64,000 bases of DNA from UBA1723 sp045629285 (GTDB lineage Bacteria; Bacteroidota; Bacteroidia; Bacteroidales; Paludibacteraceae): NCBI GenBank assembly GCA_045629285.1, contig JAZQQY010000062.1:16103-80102 (forward strand), written 5' to 3'. Every line of letters begins with the position of its first letter. Position 1 is the stretch's first letter. The notes under the pieces are model-generated. The model was given only the letters and a program-made list of their open reading frames with translations. It was not told the origin of the DNA and made no database searches. A program made the translations under genes and the position numbers. Positions 8,830 through 18,887 of the stretch are shown here, in pieces.

Positions 8830-10863
8830 ATGGATTTCAAATTGACATCGCAATATAAACCTACGGGTGACCAGCCGGAAGCAATCCGCCAATTGGTGGA
8901 GGGCGTTAACGATGGTGTCAAATATCAGACATTGCTTGGAGTGACGGGTTCAGGAAAAACCTTCACCATTGCGAATGTGATCGAGAAAGTCCAGCGTCCT
9001 ACTTTGATTCTTAGTCACAATAAGACGCTTGCTGCACAGTTGTATGGAGAGTTCAAGAGTTTCTTTCCTCAGAATGCGGTCGAGTATTTTGTCTCTTATT
9101 ACGACTATTATCAGCCGGAAGCCTATCTGCCCAACTCCGACACATATATCGAGAAGGATTTGGCAATCAACGATGAGATTGAAAAACTACGTTTGGCTAC
9201 GACCACTGCTTTGCTTTCAGGTCGACGTGATGTGGTGGTGATTTCATCGGTGTCGTGTTTGTATGGTATGGGTAATCCTGAAGATTTCTATGCCAATACG
9301 ATTACAATTCAGGTAGGCCAACAACTTGACTTGCAGGTTTTTCTTCGAATGTTGAACGACAATCTCTACCAGCGAAACGAGATTGCTCTTGAACGAGGAA
9401 ACTTCCGTGTGAAAGGAGACACTGTGGATGTCTTCATGGCTGATACGGATTTCATTTTGCGTGTGAGTTTCTGGGGTGACGAGATTGAGGAGATCATCAG
9501 TATCGATCCTTTATCTAACATGCCGATAGAGTCGTTTGAACAGACACGAATCTATCCTGCCAACCTGTTCGTCACTACTAAGGAGCGCATCTCTCGAGCT
9601 TTGGTTGAAATCGGTGATGATTTGACTAAACAGATCGAGTTTTTTGAATTGCAGGGTAGAGGTGCAGAAGCTAAACGAATCAGCGAACGTGTGAACTACG
9701 ATATGGAGATGATCCGCGAGTTGGGCCATTGTTCCGGAATAGAAAACTACTCACGTTATTTCGACGGTAGAAAGCCGGGAACACGTCCGTTCTGTCTGCT
9801 TGATTTCTTCCCGAAGGATATGCTACTTGTCATCGACGAGAGCCATGTGACGATTCCGCAGATCCGTGCGATGTATGGTGGTGATAGTGCAAGAAAAAAG
9901 AATTTGGTGGAATACGGATTCCGTCTTCCTGCCGCAATGGATAATCGTCCGTTGAAATTTGAAGAGTTTGAAGAACTGACAGATCAGACTATATATGTAT
10001 CTGCCACTCCTGCTGATTTCGAATTGGAGAAGTCGGAAGGTGTTGTGGTAGAACAGGTTATTCGTCCGACTGGTCTGTTGGATCCAATTATAGATGTCCG
10101 TCCAAGTCTCAACCAGATCGACGATTTGATAGAGGAGATTCTTGTACGTGCAGAAAAGGATGAGCGTGTACTGGTTACGACGCTTACAAAACGTATGGCT
10201 GAGGAGTTGCAGGAATATTTGCAAAAGTCTGGAATCCGCAGCCGTTATGTCCATTCCGATGTTGACACACTTGAACGTGTTCGCATCATGGAGGACCTTC
10301 GTAATGGATTGTTCGACGTGCTTGTCGGAGTTAACCTGCTTCGTGAAGGACTTGACTTGCCTGAGGTTTCACTGGTTGCAATTCTTGACGCAGATAAGGA
10401 GGGATTCCTACGTTCGCATCGTTCTTTGACTCAGACTGCGGGTCGAGCAGCACGAAACTTGAATGGACGTGTGATCATGTACGCAGATAAGATTACGGAG
10501 AGTATGCAGCAGACGATAGATGAGACAAACCGTCGTCGCGAGAAACAAATTGCATATAATGAGGCTAATCATCTTGTTCCTAAGGCTTTGAATAAAGAGA
10601 AAAAGACAATACTTAAGGAGCGCGACGAGAATGAGCCTAAATACTATGTTGAACCAGATGTTTATGCAGAACGTCAACGTAGACCGGCTATGGTGGCTGA
10701 AACAACGTCAACCTACAATACGCCTGCTGAATTGGAGAAACTTATCGCTCAAACAAAACAGGCTATGCTTGATGCTGCCAAAGATTTGGAATTCTTGGAG
10801 GCTGCACGTTTGCGTGATGAAATGATCAAGCTTCAGACTGAACTTTTAAAAATGAAGAAATAG
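8830..10863 (+). CDS. uvrB: Excinuclease ABC subunit B
   Basis: 677 residues, the usual UvrB length. UvrB is the damage-verifying subunit of nucleotide excision repair: loaded by UvrA, it opens the strands and recruits UvrC. Visible are Walker A GVTGSGKT (about 37-44), the beta-hairpin region with YYDYYQPEAYLP (about 91-102) that clamps one strand, the helicase motifs VIDESH and ILDADKEGFLRS, and a C-terminal UVR domain (about 640-673) that contacts UvrC. A TACTTTTG box at 8788-8795 is a likely promoter. The uvrD-type helicase gene starts 21 bases downstream, so two excision-repair functions are probably co-transcribed. Confidence 0.97.
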   Translation: MDFKLTSQYKPTGDQPEAIRQLVEGVNDGVKYQTLLGVTGSGKTFTIANVIEKVQRPTLILSHNKTLAAQLYGEFKSFFPQNAVEYFVSYYDYYQPEAYLPNSDTYIEKDLAINDEIEKLRLATTTALLSGRRDVVVISSVSCLYGMGNPEDFYANTITIQVGQQLDLQVFLRMLNDNLYQRNEIALERGNFRVKGDTVDVFMADTDFILRVSFWGDEIEEIISIDPLSNMPIESFEQTRIYPANLFVTTKERISRALVEIGDDLTKQIEFFELQGRGAEAKRISERVNYDMEMIRELGHCSGIENYSRYFDGRKPGTRPFCLLDFFPKDMLLVIDESHVTIPQIRAMYGGDSARKKNLVEYGFRLPAAMDNRPLKFEEFEELTDQTIYVSATPADFELEKSEGVVVEQVIRPTGLLDPIIDVRPSLNQIDDLIEEILVRAEKDERVLVTTLTKRMAEELQEYLQKSGIRSRYVHSDVDTLERVRIMEDLRNGLFDVLVGVNLLREGLDLPEVSLVAILDADKEGFLRSHRSLTQTAGRAARNLNGRVIMYADKITESMQQTIDETNRRREKQIAYNEANHLVPKALNKEKKTILKERDENEPKYYVEPDVYAERQRRPAMVAETTSTYNTPAELEKLIAQTKQAMLDAAKDLEFLEAARLRDEMIKLQTELLKMKK

Positions 10864-10884
10864 GATTAATATAAAAAACAGAAA

Positions 10885-13227
10885 ATGGATTATTTGAATT
10901 CCCTTAATGAACCGCAACGTCAGGCTGTTACGTATAGTGACGGACCATCTTTGGTTATTGCCGGTGCTGGTTCCGGTAAGACACGTGTGCTTACATATAA
11001 GATTGCCTATTTGTTGCAATCCGGACTTAAACCTCAATCTATTTTGGCCTTGACATTTACCAAGAAGGCCGCAACAGAAATGAAAGAACGTATTGCCAAA
11101 GTGGTTGGTACTGAGGCTGCCAGTAAATTATGGATGGGAACTTTCCACTCCATATTTGCTCGTATACTTCGTGCCGAGGCTGATAAACTTGGTCTGGATA
11201 AGGATTTCACTATCTACGACGGTACTGATTCCAAAAATCTTTTGGCTACAATTATAAAAGAGAAGAAACTTGATGAGAAAGCTTATAATGCTAAGAAAAT
11301 TCATTCACGAATCTCTAGCTTGAAGAATAATCTCATCACACCTCAGATGTATCGTGAGATTCCTGAGTTTCACGAACGTGATTTGGCAGACCATCTGTAT
11401 GCATTTGGCGATTTGTATGCCGCGTATGCTGCAAGATGCAAGAAAGCCAATGCACTTGACTTTGATGATATATTGTTGTTTACCAATATATTGCTTCGTG
11501 ATGATCCACAGGTGGCATTCAAGTATCAGAATAAATTCAGGTTTGTCCTTGTCGACGAGTATCAGGATACGAATGCATCCCAGTACCGTATCATACGCAA
11601 GCTATGTCAGCAGCATCATAAACTATGTGTAGTGGGTGATGATGCACAGTCTATCTATGGTTTTCGTGGTGCGGATGTACGTAATATCCTATCATTTACC
11701 AACGATTATCCAGAATCTAAGGTGTTCCGTTTGGAGCAAAACTACCGCTCAACTCAGACGATTGTAAATGTGGCTAACAGTTTGATTGCCAAGAATACAC
11801 AACAGCTTGAGAAACATGCTTTTTCAGAGCAGGAAGTCGGAAATAAAGTTCGTGTGTTCGGCGCATATACAGAAGCAGAGGAGAGTCAAGTAGTAGCCAA
11901 TTCAATTGAGAGACTAGTTAGGGAAGCGGACTGTAAATATTCTGATTTTGCTGTGCTTTATCGTGTTAACACGCAGTCGCGACTTTTGGAAAAGGCACTT
12001 CGTCTGAAGAATATTCCGTCACGAGTGTGGGGTGGTACAACATTCTACCAACGTGCTGATATAAAAAATATTGTGTCGTATTGTCGACTTGCTATCAACC
12101 ATAATGACGAGGAAGCATTCAAGAGAATCGTCAATGATCCTCCAAGAGGAATCGGCGACGTGACAGTCGGCAAGATATTTGAGCAGTCGGCAGCGGCTGA
12201 TGTTTCATTTTGGGAAATTGTGAATAATATCCGTGACTATGATTTCCTAAACGAAGGAACAAAGAATAAGGTGGCTGCGTTTGCCGAGATGATCAATGAT
12301 TTTGGAAAGCAGGCTGCAGAAACAGATGCATACGCAGTTGTGGATTCTGTGATCAAACGTTCCGGAATATGGGCCGATGCACATAAAGACAATGAGTTGG
12401 AGAACAAGAATCGTCAACAGAATCTTAATGAAATGCTCAACTCAGTATATGAGTTCAAGACTCGTGTGGCAGAGGAAGATGGCGATGAAGCTGATTTGTC
12501 TTTGAATCATTTCCTTACAGATATTGCTTTGCTTACAAGTGTAGATGAAGGCGACGACAACAATAAAGTTACCTTGATGACAGTACATGCCAGCAAAGGT
12601 TTGGAGTTTAAGGAAGTGTTCATTATCGGTGTTGAGGAGGGAATGTTCCCGTCGAAACGAAGCGCTTCAGAAGAATCAGTGGAGGAGGAGCGTCGACTTA
12701 TGTATGTGGCGATCACAAGAGCAGAGAAAAACTGCTACATCACATATTGTAAGTCGAGAATGGAAGGTATGACTCCAAAGCCATCCAATCCAAGCAGATT
12801 CATTAAGGAAATAGATCCTAATTTGTTGATTTTGCCTAAAGAGTGGAGAGACACTGCATCGGTGTCTTCAGAAAGAGGAGATGCACGATGGAGTAAAGGT
12901 CAGCAATTCAATCTACGTAGGCCGATGGCTTCATCACATCAAGCATCACAGTCGTCGGAAGATTCACGTCCGGCACCGAATGTTCATCCGTTGGCAACCG
13001 GACGTTTCAAGCCAGCAAGCACATTGGCAGGTAGGGTAGGGCCAGTCAACATCTCGCAATTCCAGGTCGGCACATTCGTCAAGCATAAAGATTACGGAAT
13101 CGGTCAGATCAAGCAGTTGGAAGGAACAGGTAAAGATACCAAAGCCTTCATTGAATTCAACCATTTTGGAGTGAAGAAGATATTCTTGGCGTATGCGGCT
13201 GCTAATATGCAGGTTATCAATGCGTAA
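10885..13227 (+). CDS. UvrD/PcrA-type superfamily 1 DNA helicase
   Basis: 780 residues, typical of UvrD/PcrA/Rep. Walker A GAGSGKT is at about 27-33, the helicase motif VDEYQDTN at about 224-231, QSIYGFRGAD follows, and motif VI appears as RRLMYVAITRA. The C-terminal tail (about 720-780) has a short Tudor-like element, VGTFVKHKDYGIGQIKQLEG, as in PcrA and UvrD, where it contacts RNA polymerase or UvrB. It unwinds DNA 3' to 5' after UvrC incision and at stalled forks. It follows uvrB by 21 bases. The sequence does not separate a UvrD from a PcrA assignment, so I give no symbol. Confidence 0.93.
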   Translation: MDYLNSLNEPQRQAVTYSDGPSLVIAGAGSGKTRVLTYKIAYLLQSGLKPQSILALTFTKKAATEMKERIAKVVGTEAASKLWMGTFHSIFARILRAEADKLGLDKDFTIYDGTDSKNLLATIIKEKKLDEKAYNAKKIHSRISSLKNNLITPQMYREIPEFHERDLADHLYAFGDLYAAYAARCKKANALDFDDILLFTNILLRDDPQVAFKYQNKFRFVLVDEYQDTNASQYRIIRKLCQQHHKLCVVGDDAQSIYGFRGADVRNILSFTNDYPESKVFRLEQNYRSTQTIVNVANSLIAKNTQQLEKHAFSEQEVGNKVRVFGAYTEAEESQVVANSIERLVREADCKYSDFAVLYRVNTQSRLLEKALRLKNIPSRVWGGTTFYQRADIKNIVSYCRLAINHNDEEAFKRIVNDPPRGIGDVTVGKIFEQSAAADVSFWEIVNNIRDYDFLNEGTKNKVAAFAEMINDFGKQAAETDAYAVVDSVIKRSGIWADAHKDNELENKNRQQNLNEMLNSVYEFKTRVAEEDGDEADLSLNHFLTDIALLTSVDEGDDNNKVTLMTVHASKGLEFKEVFIIGVEEGMFPSKRSASEESVEEERRLMYVAITRAEKNCYITYCKSRMEGMTPKPSNPSRFIKEIDPNLLILPKEWRDTASVSSERGDARWSKGQQFNLRRPMASSHQASQSSEDSRPAPNVHPLATGRFKPASTLAGRVGPVNISQFQVGTFVKHKDYGIGQIKQLEGTGKDTKAFIEFNHFGVKKIFLAYAAANMQVINA

Positions 13228-13360
13228 TTGATTGGATTATAAGTCTGTGGCCATCTATTGCATCTGCATTCAAGGATTACGACGAGAATTTGATTTTTGC
13301 AAGTGCCAATGAGCCGGGAAGAGATGGTAAAAAAGACGATTCTCTTTTTCTTCCGCTTCC

Positions 13361-13391
13361 CTTGCATTTCTCCGCAAAGAATTTTATCTTT
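13361..13391 (+). promoter_or_regulatory. ridA promoter
   Basis: TTG at 13361-13363, a 20-base spacer, then TATCTTTG at 13384-13391: a full match to the Bacteroidetes housekeeping promoter, 26 bases before the ATG. Confidence 0.75.
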
Positions 13392-13417
13392 GTGGGTATA
13401 GATTAACGGTTTAGAGT

Positions 13418-13792
13418 ATGATTAAGGAAATTTCTACTAATAATGCACCGTCGGCTGTCGGACCATACAGTCAGGCTATCGAAGCCGGTGACATGATTTT
13501 TGTTTCAGGTCAGTTGGGGTTGAATCCTGCAGATGGATCTTTGTCTCCAGATGTGGTAGAACAAGCAAGGCAGTCATTGAAGAATATCGGTGAGATTTTG
13601 AAATCGGTCGGATGTGACTATTCCAATATTGTGAAAACATCCATTTTCATGACCGATTTGAGTGCTTTTGCCTCAGTGAATGAAGTCTATGCATCATTCT
13701 TTGACAAACCTTATCCAGCTCGTTCGTGTGTGGAGGTGTCAAAGTTGCCTAAGGGAGGACTGGTAGAAATTGAATGTATAGCGAAAAAGTGA
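13418..13792 (+). CDS. ridA: RidA family reactive enamine/imine deaminase
   Basis: 124 residues, the standard length for RidA (YjgF/YER057c/UK114). These small cytoplasmic trimers hydrolyse reactive 2-aminoacrylate and related imines released by PLP enzymes. The family landmarks are present: NAPSAVGPYSQAI at the N-terminus, FVSGQLGLNP, and the C-terminal segment PYPARSCVEV...LPKGGLVEIECIA, which contains the active-site arginine of the family. It has its own consensus promoter and a hairpin terminator, so it appears monocistronic. Confidence 0.95.
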   Translation: MIKEISTNNAPSAVGPYSQAIEAGDMIFVSGQLGLNPADGSLSPDVVEQARQSLKNIGEILKSVGCDYSNIVKTSIFMTDLSAFASVNEVYASFFDKPYPARSCVEVSKLPKGGLVEIECIAKK

Positions 13793-13799
13793 TGAGATT

Positions 13800-13850
13800 T
13801 GCTAAATAATGCGTAGAATTATGTGTTGTTTAGCATTTTCTTGTTTTTTA
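13800..13850 (+). terminator. ridA terminator
   Basis: TGCTAAA (13800-13806) pairs with TTTAGCA (13829-13835) and is followed by a T-rich run. A glycogen synthase -7 box, TATATTTG at 13875-13882, comes just after it. Confidence 0.5.
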
Positions 13851-13911
13851 TAATCGTTTTGTTGTGGAAATTATTATATTTGCACAATAAACTACACAAA
13901 ATAAAAGGATT

Positions 13912-15729
13912 ATGGATAAGAACAACTATGTGATAGAAACAAGTTGGGAAGTCTGCAATAAGAATGGCGGTATTTATACGGTGTTATCTACCCATGCAAA
14001 AGCGTTAGGCGATATACTTGGAGACCATTTGATTTTTATCGGACCTGATTTCGGGAACGAGGACAATATATATTTCAAGGAAAGCAAGACTGCTCTTAAG
14101 TCTTGGAAGGCAGAAGCCGCAAAAGAAGGCTTGTCTGTACGTGTCGGCACATGGAACGTGCCAGGAAATCCATTGGTTATTTTAGTTGATTACAAACCAT
14201 TTTTCTCAGAAAGAGATGCTTTCTACGGTGAGATGTGGGAGAAGTTCGGCGTCAATTCGCTTGGTGCTGTCGGCGACTACCACGATTGTGCTGTATTCGG
14301 TATGGCTGCTGGTAAGGTGGTTGAGAGTTTTGTGAAATTCAACAAGTGTGCTGACGCTGGAGTGATAGCTCATTTCCATGAGTGGCAGGTAGCTTCTGGA
14401 CTTCTTTATGTAAAGAGTCGTTGTCCAGAGGTGAAGACAGCATTCACAACACATGCTACAACAACAGGTCGTTCAATCTGTTTCAACAATAAGCAACTTT
14501 ACGCATATTTCAATGCCTACAACGGTGATCAGATGGCAGATGAACTTTGCGTTTCAAATAAACATTCTATTGAGAAGGCTGCCGCTCACAACGCAGATTG
14601 CTTCACAACAGTATCTGGATTGACAGCTGACGAGTGTAAGCAGTTGCTTGACAAACCAGCATTCGTTACTCCAAACGGATTTGAGGCAGACTTCGTTCCA
14701 AAGGGCAACAAGTACAATACAGCTCGTAAGAATGCCCGCAGCACTATGACGAAGGTCGCTGAGGCATTGTTGGGTTACAAGCTAAAGAAGGATGCTCTGT
14801 TCATTGCTACCAGCGGTAGATTTGAGTGGAGAAACAAAGGTATCGATGTTTTTATCAAGTCGTTGAAACAGTTGGATCAGAATCCAGACTTGGATAGAGA
14901 GGTCGTTGCATTCGTGATGGTACCTTCTTGGGTTAAATGTCCACGTACTGATTTGCAGCAGAAGCTAGAAAGCAAGAGCAAGAATCAGTTGGATTGGAAA
15001 GTGCCTACACATGAGGTTAATGAACCTTGGAACAATGAGATCCTAAATGCTGTCGGCAGTTATGGCCTTGATAATCAGGAGTGCCATAAGGTAAAGATAA
15101 TTTACGTGCCTTGTTTGCTTGACGGCAACGACGGAATATTCAATATGAGCTACTACGATTTGCTTCCGGGTCTTGATTTGACAGTGTTTGCATCATACTA
15201 TGAGCCATGGGGTTATACTCCGCTTGAGAGTGTCGCATTCGGCGTTCCGACAATCACTACAGACAAGGCAGGATTTGGATTGTGGGTAATGAAGGAGTCA
15301 AAGAAGTACGATTCTATCAGCAATGGTGTCGCTGTAATCAACCGTACAGATTTCAACTTTGATGAGGTTGCGTCTCGTATTGAGAACGAGGTTGTCGCAT
15401 ACTCGAAATTCAAGGACACTGAGATCGCTAAGGCATTCAATAAGGCTCAGGAGTTCGCAGAGAAAGCGTCATGGAGCAAGTTTATTGCATATTATGTAGA
15501 GGCTTACGACAAGGCTTTGGCTGCAAAAGCACCGAAGAAAGCTGCTGCTAAACAGTCGGCTGCAAAGTCGACAAAGGCAGAGAAGGCACCTGCAGCAAAA
15601 GCAGAGAAGACGACTGCCAAAGCAAAAACAGCTAAAGCAAAAGCCGCTGAGATAAGTTCAGAGACAGTTGTTGCTGTTGGTGAGAAACCCAAGCGTCGCT
15701 GCGGTGCTAAGAAAACAGAAAAGAAATAA
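13912..15729 (+). CDS. Glycogen synthase, GT3 type, with Lys/Ala-rich tail
   Basis: 605 residues. Near the start SWEVCNKNGGIYTV (about 10-23) and later YEPWGYTPLE (about 431-440) are glycosyltransferase landmarks. The overall pattern resembles the fungal/animal-type (GT3) synthases found in Bacteroidetes rather than bacterial GlgA (GT5). It would build alpha-1,4-glucan from a nucleotide-glucose donor. Residues about 540-605 are an unusual low-complexity tail, dominated by AKA/KAA repeats and ending in a basic cluster, like eukaryotic H1 or bacterial HU tails. The catalytic domain ends before it. It stands 36 bases upstream of the glucan phosphorylase, so synthesis and breakdown are probably co-expressed. 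A TATATTTG box at 13875-13882 is the likely promoter. Confidence 0.88.
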   Translation: MDKNNYVIETSWEVCNKNGGIYTVLSTHAKALGDILGDHLIFIGPDFGNEDNIYFKESKTALKSWKAEAAKEGLSVRVGTWNVPGNPLVILVDYKPFFSERDAFYGEMWEKFGVNSLGAVGDYHDCAVFGMAAGKVVESFVKFNKCADAGVIAHFHEWQVASGLLYVKSRCPEVKTAFTTHATTTGRSICFNNKQLYAYFNAYNGDQMADELCVSNKHSIEKAAAHNADCFTTVSGLTADECKQLLDKPAFVTPNGFEADFVPKGNKYNTARKNARSTMTKVAEALLGYKLKKDALFIATSGRFEWRNKGIDVFIKSLKQLDQNPDLDREVVAFVMVPSWVKCPRTDLQQKLESKSKNQLDWKVPTHEVNEPWNNEILNAVGSYGLDNQECHKVKIIYVPCLLDGNDGIFNMSYYDLLPGLDLTVFASYYEPWGYTPLESVAFGVPTITTDKAGFGLWVMKESKKYDSISNGVAVINRTDFNFDEVASRIENEVVAYSKFKDTEIAKAFNKAQEFAEKASWSKFIAYYVEAYDKALAAKAPKKAAAKQSAAKSTKAEKAPAAKAEKTTAKAKTAKAKAAEISSETVVAVGEKPKRRCGAKKTEKK

Positions 15730-15765
15730 ATAAAATAGAAATAAAGTATTATAAAAATAAGTGTT

Positions 15766-18330
15766 ATGAAAGTTAAGACTAGCAACACAAACCAGTCTGC
15801 ATGGAGAGAGCTTACTACTACAGCTAAGATTCCAGCAAAGCTAGAGAAGCTACAGACTTTGGCAAAGAACCTATGGTGGGTTTGGAATGAGGAGGCAACT
15901 GACCTATTTGAGAAGATTGACCCTGAGACATGGGAGGCGACAGGTAAGAATCCAGTATTGTTCCTTTCAAAGGTAAATATCAAGCGTCTTGACGAAGTTT
16001 CAAAGGATGCTGATTTCGCAAAGGAAATTGATTCAGTATATAAGAACTTCAAGGCTTACATGGATAAGAAGAACGAGGCTAGCAAGCCATCGGTTGCTTA
16101 CTTCTCTATGGAGTACGGTTTGACAGACATTCTTAAGATCTACTCAGGTGGTCTTGGTGTATTGGCTGGAGACTACTTGAAGGAGGCTTCTGACTCTAAC
16201 ATCAACATGTGTGCAGTCGGATTCCTTTACAGATACGGTTACTTCACTCAGTCTATCTCAATGGACGGTGATCAGATCGCTGTATACGAGCCACAGAATT
16301 TCTCGACTCTTCCACTAGAGCAGATTAAGGATAAGGACGGTAACCCAATCATCCTTGAGGTTCCTTACTACGACAGAGTTATCTACTCTAACATCTGGAA
16401 GGTAGCAGTTGGTCGTGTTGATCTATACTTGCTAGATACAGATATCGAGCAGAACCCTGACTATGATCGTTCAATCACTCACCAGCTATACGGTGGTGAC
16501 TGGGAGAACCGTTTGAAGCAGGAGTACTTGCTAGGTATCGGTGGTGTGTTGATGCTACAGAAGCTAGGTATCAAGAAGGATATCTACCACTGTAATGAGG
16601 GTCACGCAGCTCTTCTTAACCTACAGCGTTTGTGCGATTACATCGAGAAGGATGGTATGACATTCGAGCAGGCTAAGGAAGTTGTTCATGCATCTGCACT
16701 TTACACAGTTCATACTCCAGTTCCAGCTGGTCACGATAAGTTCGATGAGGGCTTGTTCGGAAGATATATGTACAAGTACGCTGAGCGTCTAGGCATCTCT
16801 TGGGATGACTTGATGGATCTTGGTCGTGAGAACCCAGGCGACAAGGGAGAGAAGTTCTCTATGTCAGTGTTCGCATGTAACCTATGCCAGGAGTCGAACG
16901 GTGTGTCTTGGTTGCACGGTGAGGTTTCTAAGAAGATGTTTGCTCCAATTTGGAAGGGTTACTTCCCAGAGGAGTTGCATGTTGGATACGTTACAAATGG
17001 TGTTCACATGCCAACATGGGCAGACCGTTCTTGGAAGGCTTTGTTCGAGTCGACATTCGGTGCTGATTACATTGCAAAGCAGGCTAAGGAGGCTACTTGG
17101 GCTCCAATCAACAAGGTTGACGATGCTAAGGTATGGGCAACTAAGTTGGCTTTGAAGAATCGTTTGATCGACTTCATCAAGGTACAGTATAAGGCTAACT
17201 GGTTGAAGAATCAGGGTGATCCTTCACAGGTATTGGCTATCACAGAGAAGATCAATCCAAATGCGTTGACAATCGGTTTCGGACGTCGTTTCGCTACATA
17301 TAAGCGTGCACACTTGTTGTTCACAGATTTGAAGCGTTTGTCTCAGATCGTTAACAACGAGAAGGCTCCAGTTCAGTTCTTCTTCACTGGTAAGGCTCAC
17401 CCAGCTGATGGTGGTGGTCAGGGCTTGATCAAGAGAATCATCGAGATTTCTCGTATGCCAGAATTCCAGGGTAAGGTTATCTTCTTGGAGAACTACGATA
17501 TGGCTCTAGCTAAGAAGCTTATCTCAGGTGTTGATATTTGGTTGAACACACCAACTCGTCCACTTGAGGCATCTGGTACATCAGGTGAGAAGGCATTGAT
17601 GAACGGTACAATCAACTTCTCCGTTAAGGACGGTTGGTGGTACGAAGGCTACCGCGAGGGTGCAGGTTGGGCTTTGACTGAGCACAGAACTTACGATTAT
17701 CAGCCACATCAGGATCAGCTTGATGCTGCTACTATCTACAACCTACTTGAGACAGAGATCATCCCTAAGTACTACGCTACTAACTCTAAGGGCTACTCTC
17801 CAGAGTGGGTACAGACAATCAAGAACTCATTTATGCAGATCACTCCAAACTATACAATGAAGCGTCAGTTGGATGACTATGTAGATCGTTTCTACAACAA
17901 GCTACAGAAGGCATACGACGAGGTTTCTGCTAACGGTTACGCTAAGGCTAAGGAGATCGCAGCATGGAAGGAGAAGATTGCAGCTGGTTGGGATAACATC
18001 AGAATCGAGTCTGCTAACATTCCTGAGAAGTTGTTGTCTAACCCAGAGGTTGGCGACAAGAACTTGTTCGAGGCAGTACTTGACGTCAATAATCTTGGTG
18101 ACAATGGTATCGGTGTTGATATCGTTATCTCAAACAAGAACGAGAAGGGTCACGACAAGATCTACAAGGTTGTTGAGATGGAGATGTACAAGCAGGAAGG
18201 ATCTAAGTTGTTCTACAAGGCTAACATCGTTATCGAGGAGGCTGACACTTACAAGTACGCATTCCGTATGTTCCCTAAGAGCAACCTACTTGCTCACAAG
18301 ATGGATTTCTGTTACACAAGATGGTTCTAA
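15766..18330 (+). CDS. Alpha-glucan phosphorylase (GT35)
   Basis: 854 residues. It releases glucose-1-phosphate from glycogen or maltodextrin with a PLP cofactor. An N-terminal extension (about 1-95, containing NLWWVWNEEATDLFEKID) marks the short-type alpha-glucan phosphorylases common in Bacteroidetes and actinobacteria. YSGGLGVLAGDYLKEASD (about 126-143) is the active-site glycine loop, and EASGTSGEKALMNG (about 599-612) holds the expected PLP-binding lysine; many relatives have Met where this one has Glu before that Lys. Codon use stands out: CTA leucine is frequent here and rare in the neighbouring genes. It is the second gene of the glycogen operon and is followed by a strong terminator. 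Confidence 0.92.
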   Translation: MKVKTSNTNQSAWRELTTTAKIPAKLEKLQTLAKNLWWVWNEEATDLFEKIDPETWEATGKNPVLFLSKVNIKRLDEVSKDADFAKEIDSVYKNFKAYMDKKNEASKPSVAYFSMEYGLTDILKIYSGGLGVLAGDYLKEASDSNINMCAVGFLYRYGYFTQSISMDGDQIAVYEPQNFSTLPLEQIKDKDGNPIILEVPYYDRVIYSNIWKVAVGRVDLYLLDTDIEQNPDYDRSITHQLYGGDWENRLKQEYLLGIGGVLMLQKLGIKKDIYHCNEGHAALLNLQRLCDYIEKDGMTFEQAKEVVHASALYTVHTPVPAGHDKFDEGLFGRYMYKYAERLGISWDDLMDLGRENPGDKGEKFSMSVFACNLCQESNGVSWLHGEVSKKMFAPIWKGYFPEELHVGYVTNGVHMPTWADRSWKALFESTFGADYIAKQAKEATWAPINKVDDAKVWATKLALKNRLIDFIKVQYKANWLKNQGDPSQVLAITEKINPNALTIGFGRRFATYKRAHLLFTDLKRLSQIVNNEKAPVQFFFTGKAHPADGGGQGLIKRIIEISRMPEFQGKVIFLENYDMALAKKLISGVDIWLNTPTRPLEASGTSGEKALMNGTINFSVKDGWWYEGYREGAGWALTEHRTYDYQPHQDQLDAATIYNLLETEIIPKYYATNSKGYSPEWVQTIKNSFMQITPNYTMKRQLDDYVDRFYNKLQKAYDEVSANGYAKAKEIAAWKEKIAAGWDNIRIESANIPEKLLSNPEVGDKNLFEAVLDVNNLGDNGIGVDIVISNKNEKGHDKIYKVVEMEMYKQEGSKLFYKANIVIEEADTYKYAFRMFPKSNLLAHKMDFCYTRWF

Positions 18331-18472
18331 CGATAAACCATTTGTAAGCATCAAATTTTTTGTAGGTTTATGCAAAGTTAATATGTTTTTTGAATATTCA
18401 ATAAATCTGCATAAAAATTTGTAAAAATAGATAAGATACTTTTTATTAAAGTATAATTTTTGTAATATAGAA

Positions 18473-18508
18473 AACGCTCATTTGCGAAAATGGGCGTTTT
18501 TGTTTTTT
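18473..18508 (+). terminator. Terminator of the glycogen operon
   Basis: AACGCTCATTT (18473-18483), loop GCGA, AAATGGGCGTT (18488-18498) with one G-T wobble, then TTTTGTTTTTT. Confidence 0.85.
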
Positions 18509-18662
18509 ATAAGTCTTTTTTTGTCTCGCAGATATTAAATTTCTCGCTGATTTTTAGGATTTTGCAAGATTTTTTTGTAATTTCGCAACATCTAATTAAG
18601 GGAACTTATATCGAATGATATACGAGACTAAAAATTAGAACGAATTAAATAGAAATTATATA

Positions 18663-18698
18663 AAAATCGGGGCTTTTGTGAAAAAGCTCCGATTTTTT
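18663..18698 (+). terminator. Second intergenic terminator
   Basis: AAAATCGGGGCTTTT (18663-18677), loop GTGA, AAAAGCTCCGATTTT (18682-18696), then more Ts; nearly perfect 15-bp stem. It follows no recognisable gene, so it either backs up the first terminator or ends a short untranslated transcript of about 100-160 bases. Confidence 0.8.
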
Positions 18699-18857
18699 AT
18701 AATGCCCACTTTTAAAAATCATAATGCCCAAAATTAGGAAAATGGATTTTCTAATTGTTTGATTATGTTCGGTTTGTGGGCGGGACTCCTTCTATATTCT
18801 TACATATATTCCGAAGTAGTTAAATAGTTTTCCCCTTGAAAAAAAGAAAGAAATTTA

Positions 18858-18887
18858 TTGGTATGTTTTGAAAAATATCTATTTTTG
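18858..18887 (+). promoter_or_regulatory. Promoter of the RepL-like gene
   Basis: TTG at 18858-18860, 19-base spacer, TATTTTTG at 18880-18887. The 5' leader then contains GTTGTTT, loop TTG, AAACAAC (18893-18909), a perfect hairpin before the ATG that could modulate initiator expression. Confidence 0.75.

Noticed and set aside
18560..18698. A plus-strand small RNA ending at the second terminator
   Set aside because: TAATTTCG at 18578-18585 has no -33 box at the right distance, so the transcript is not well supported.
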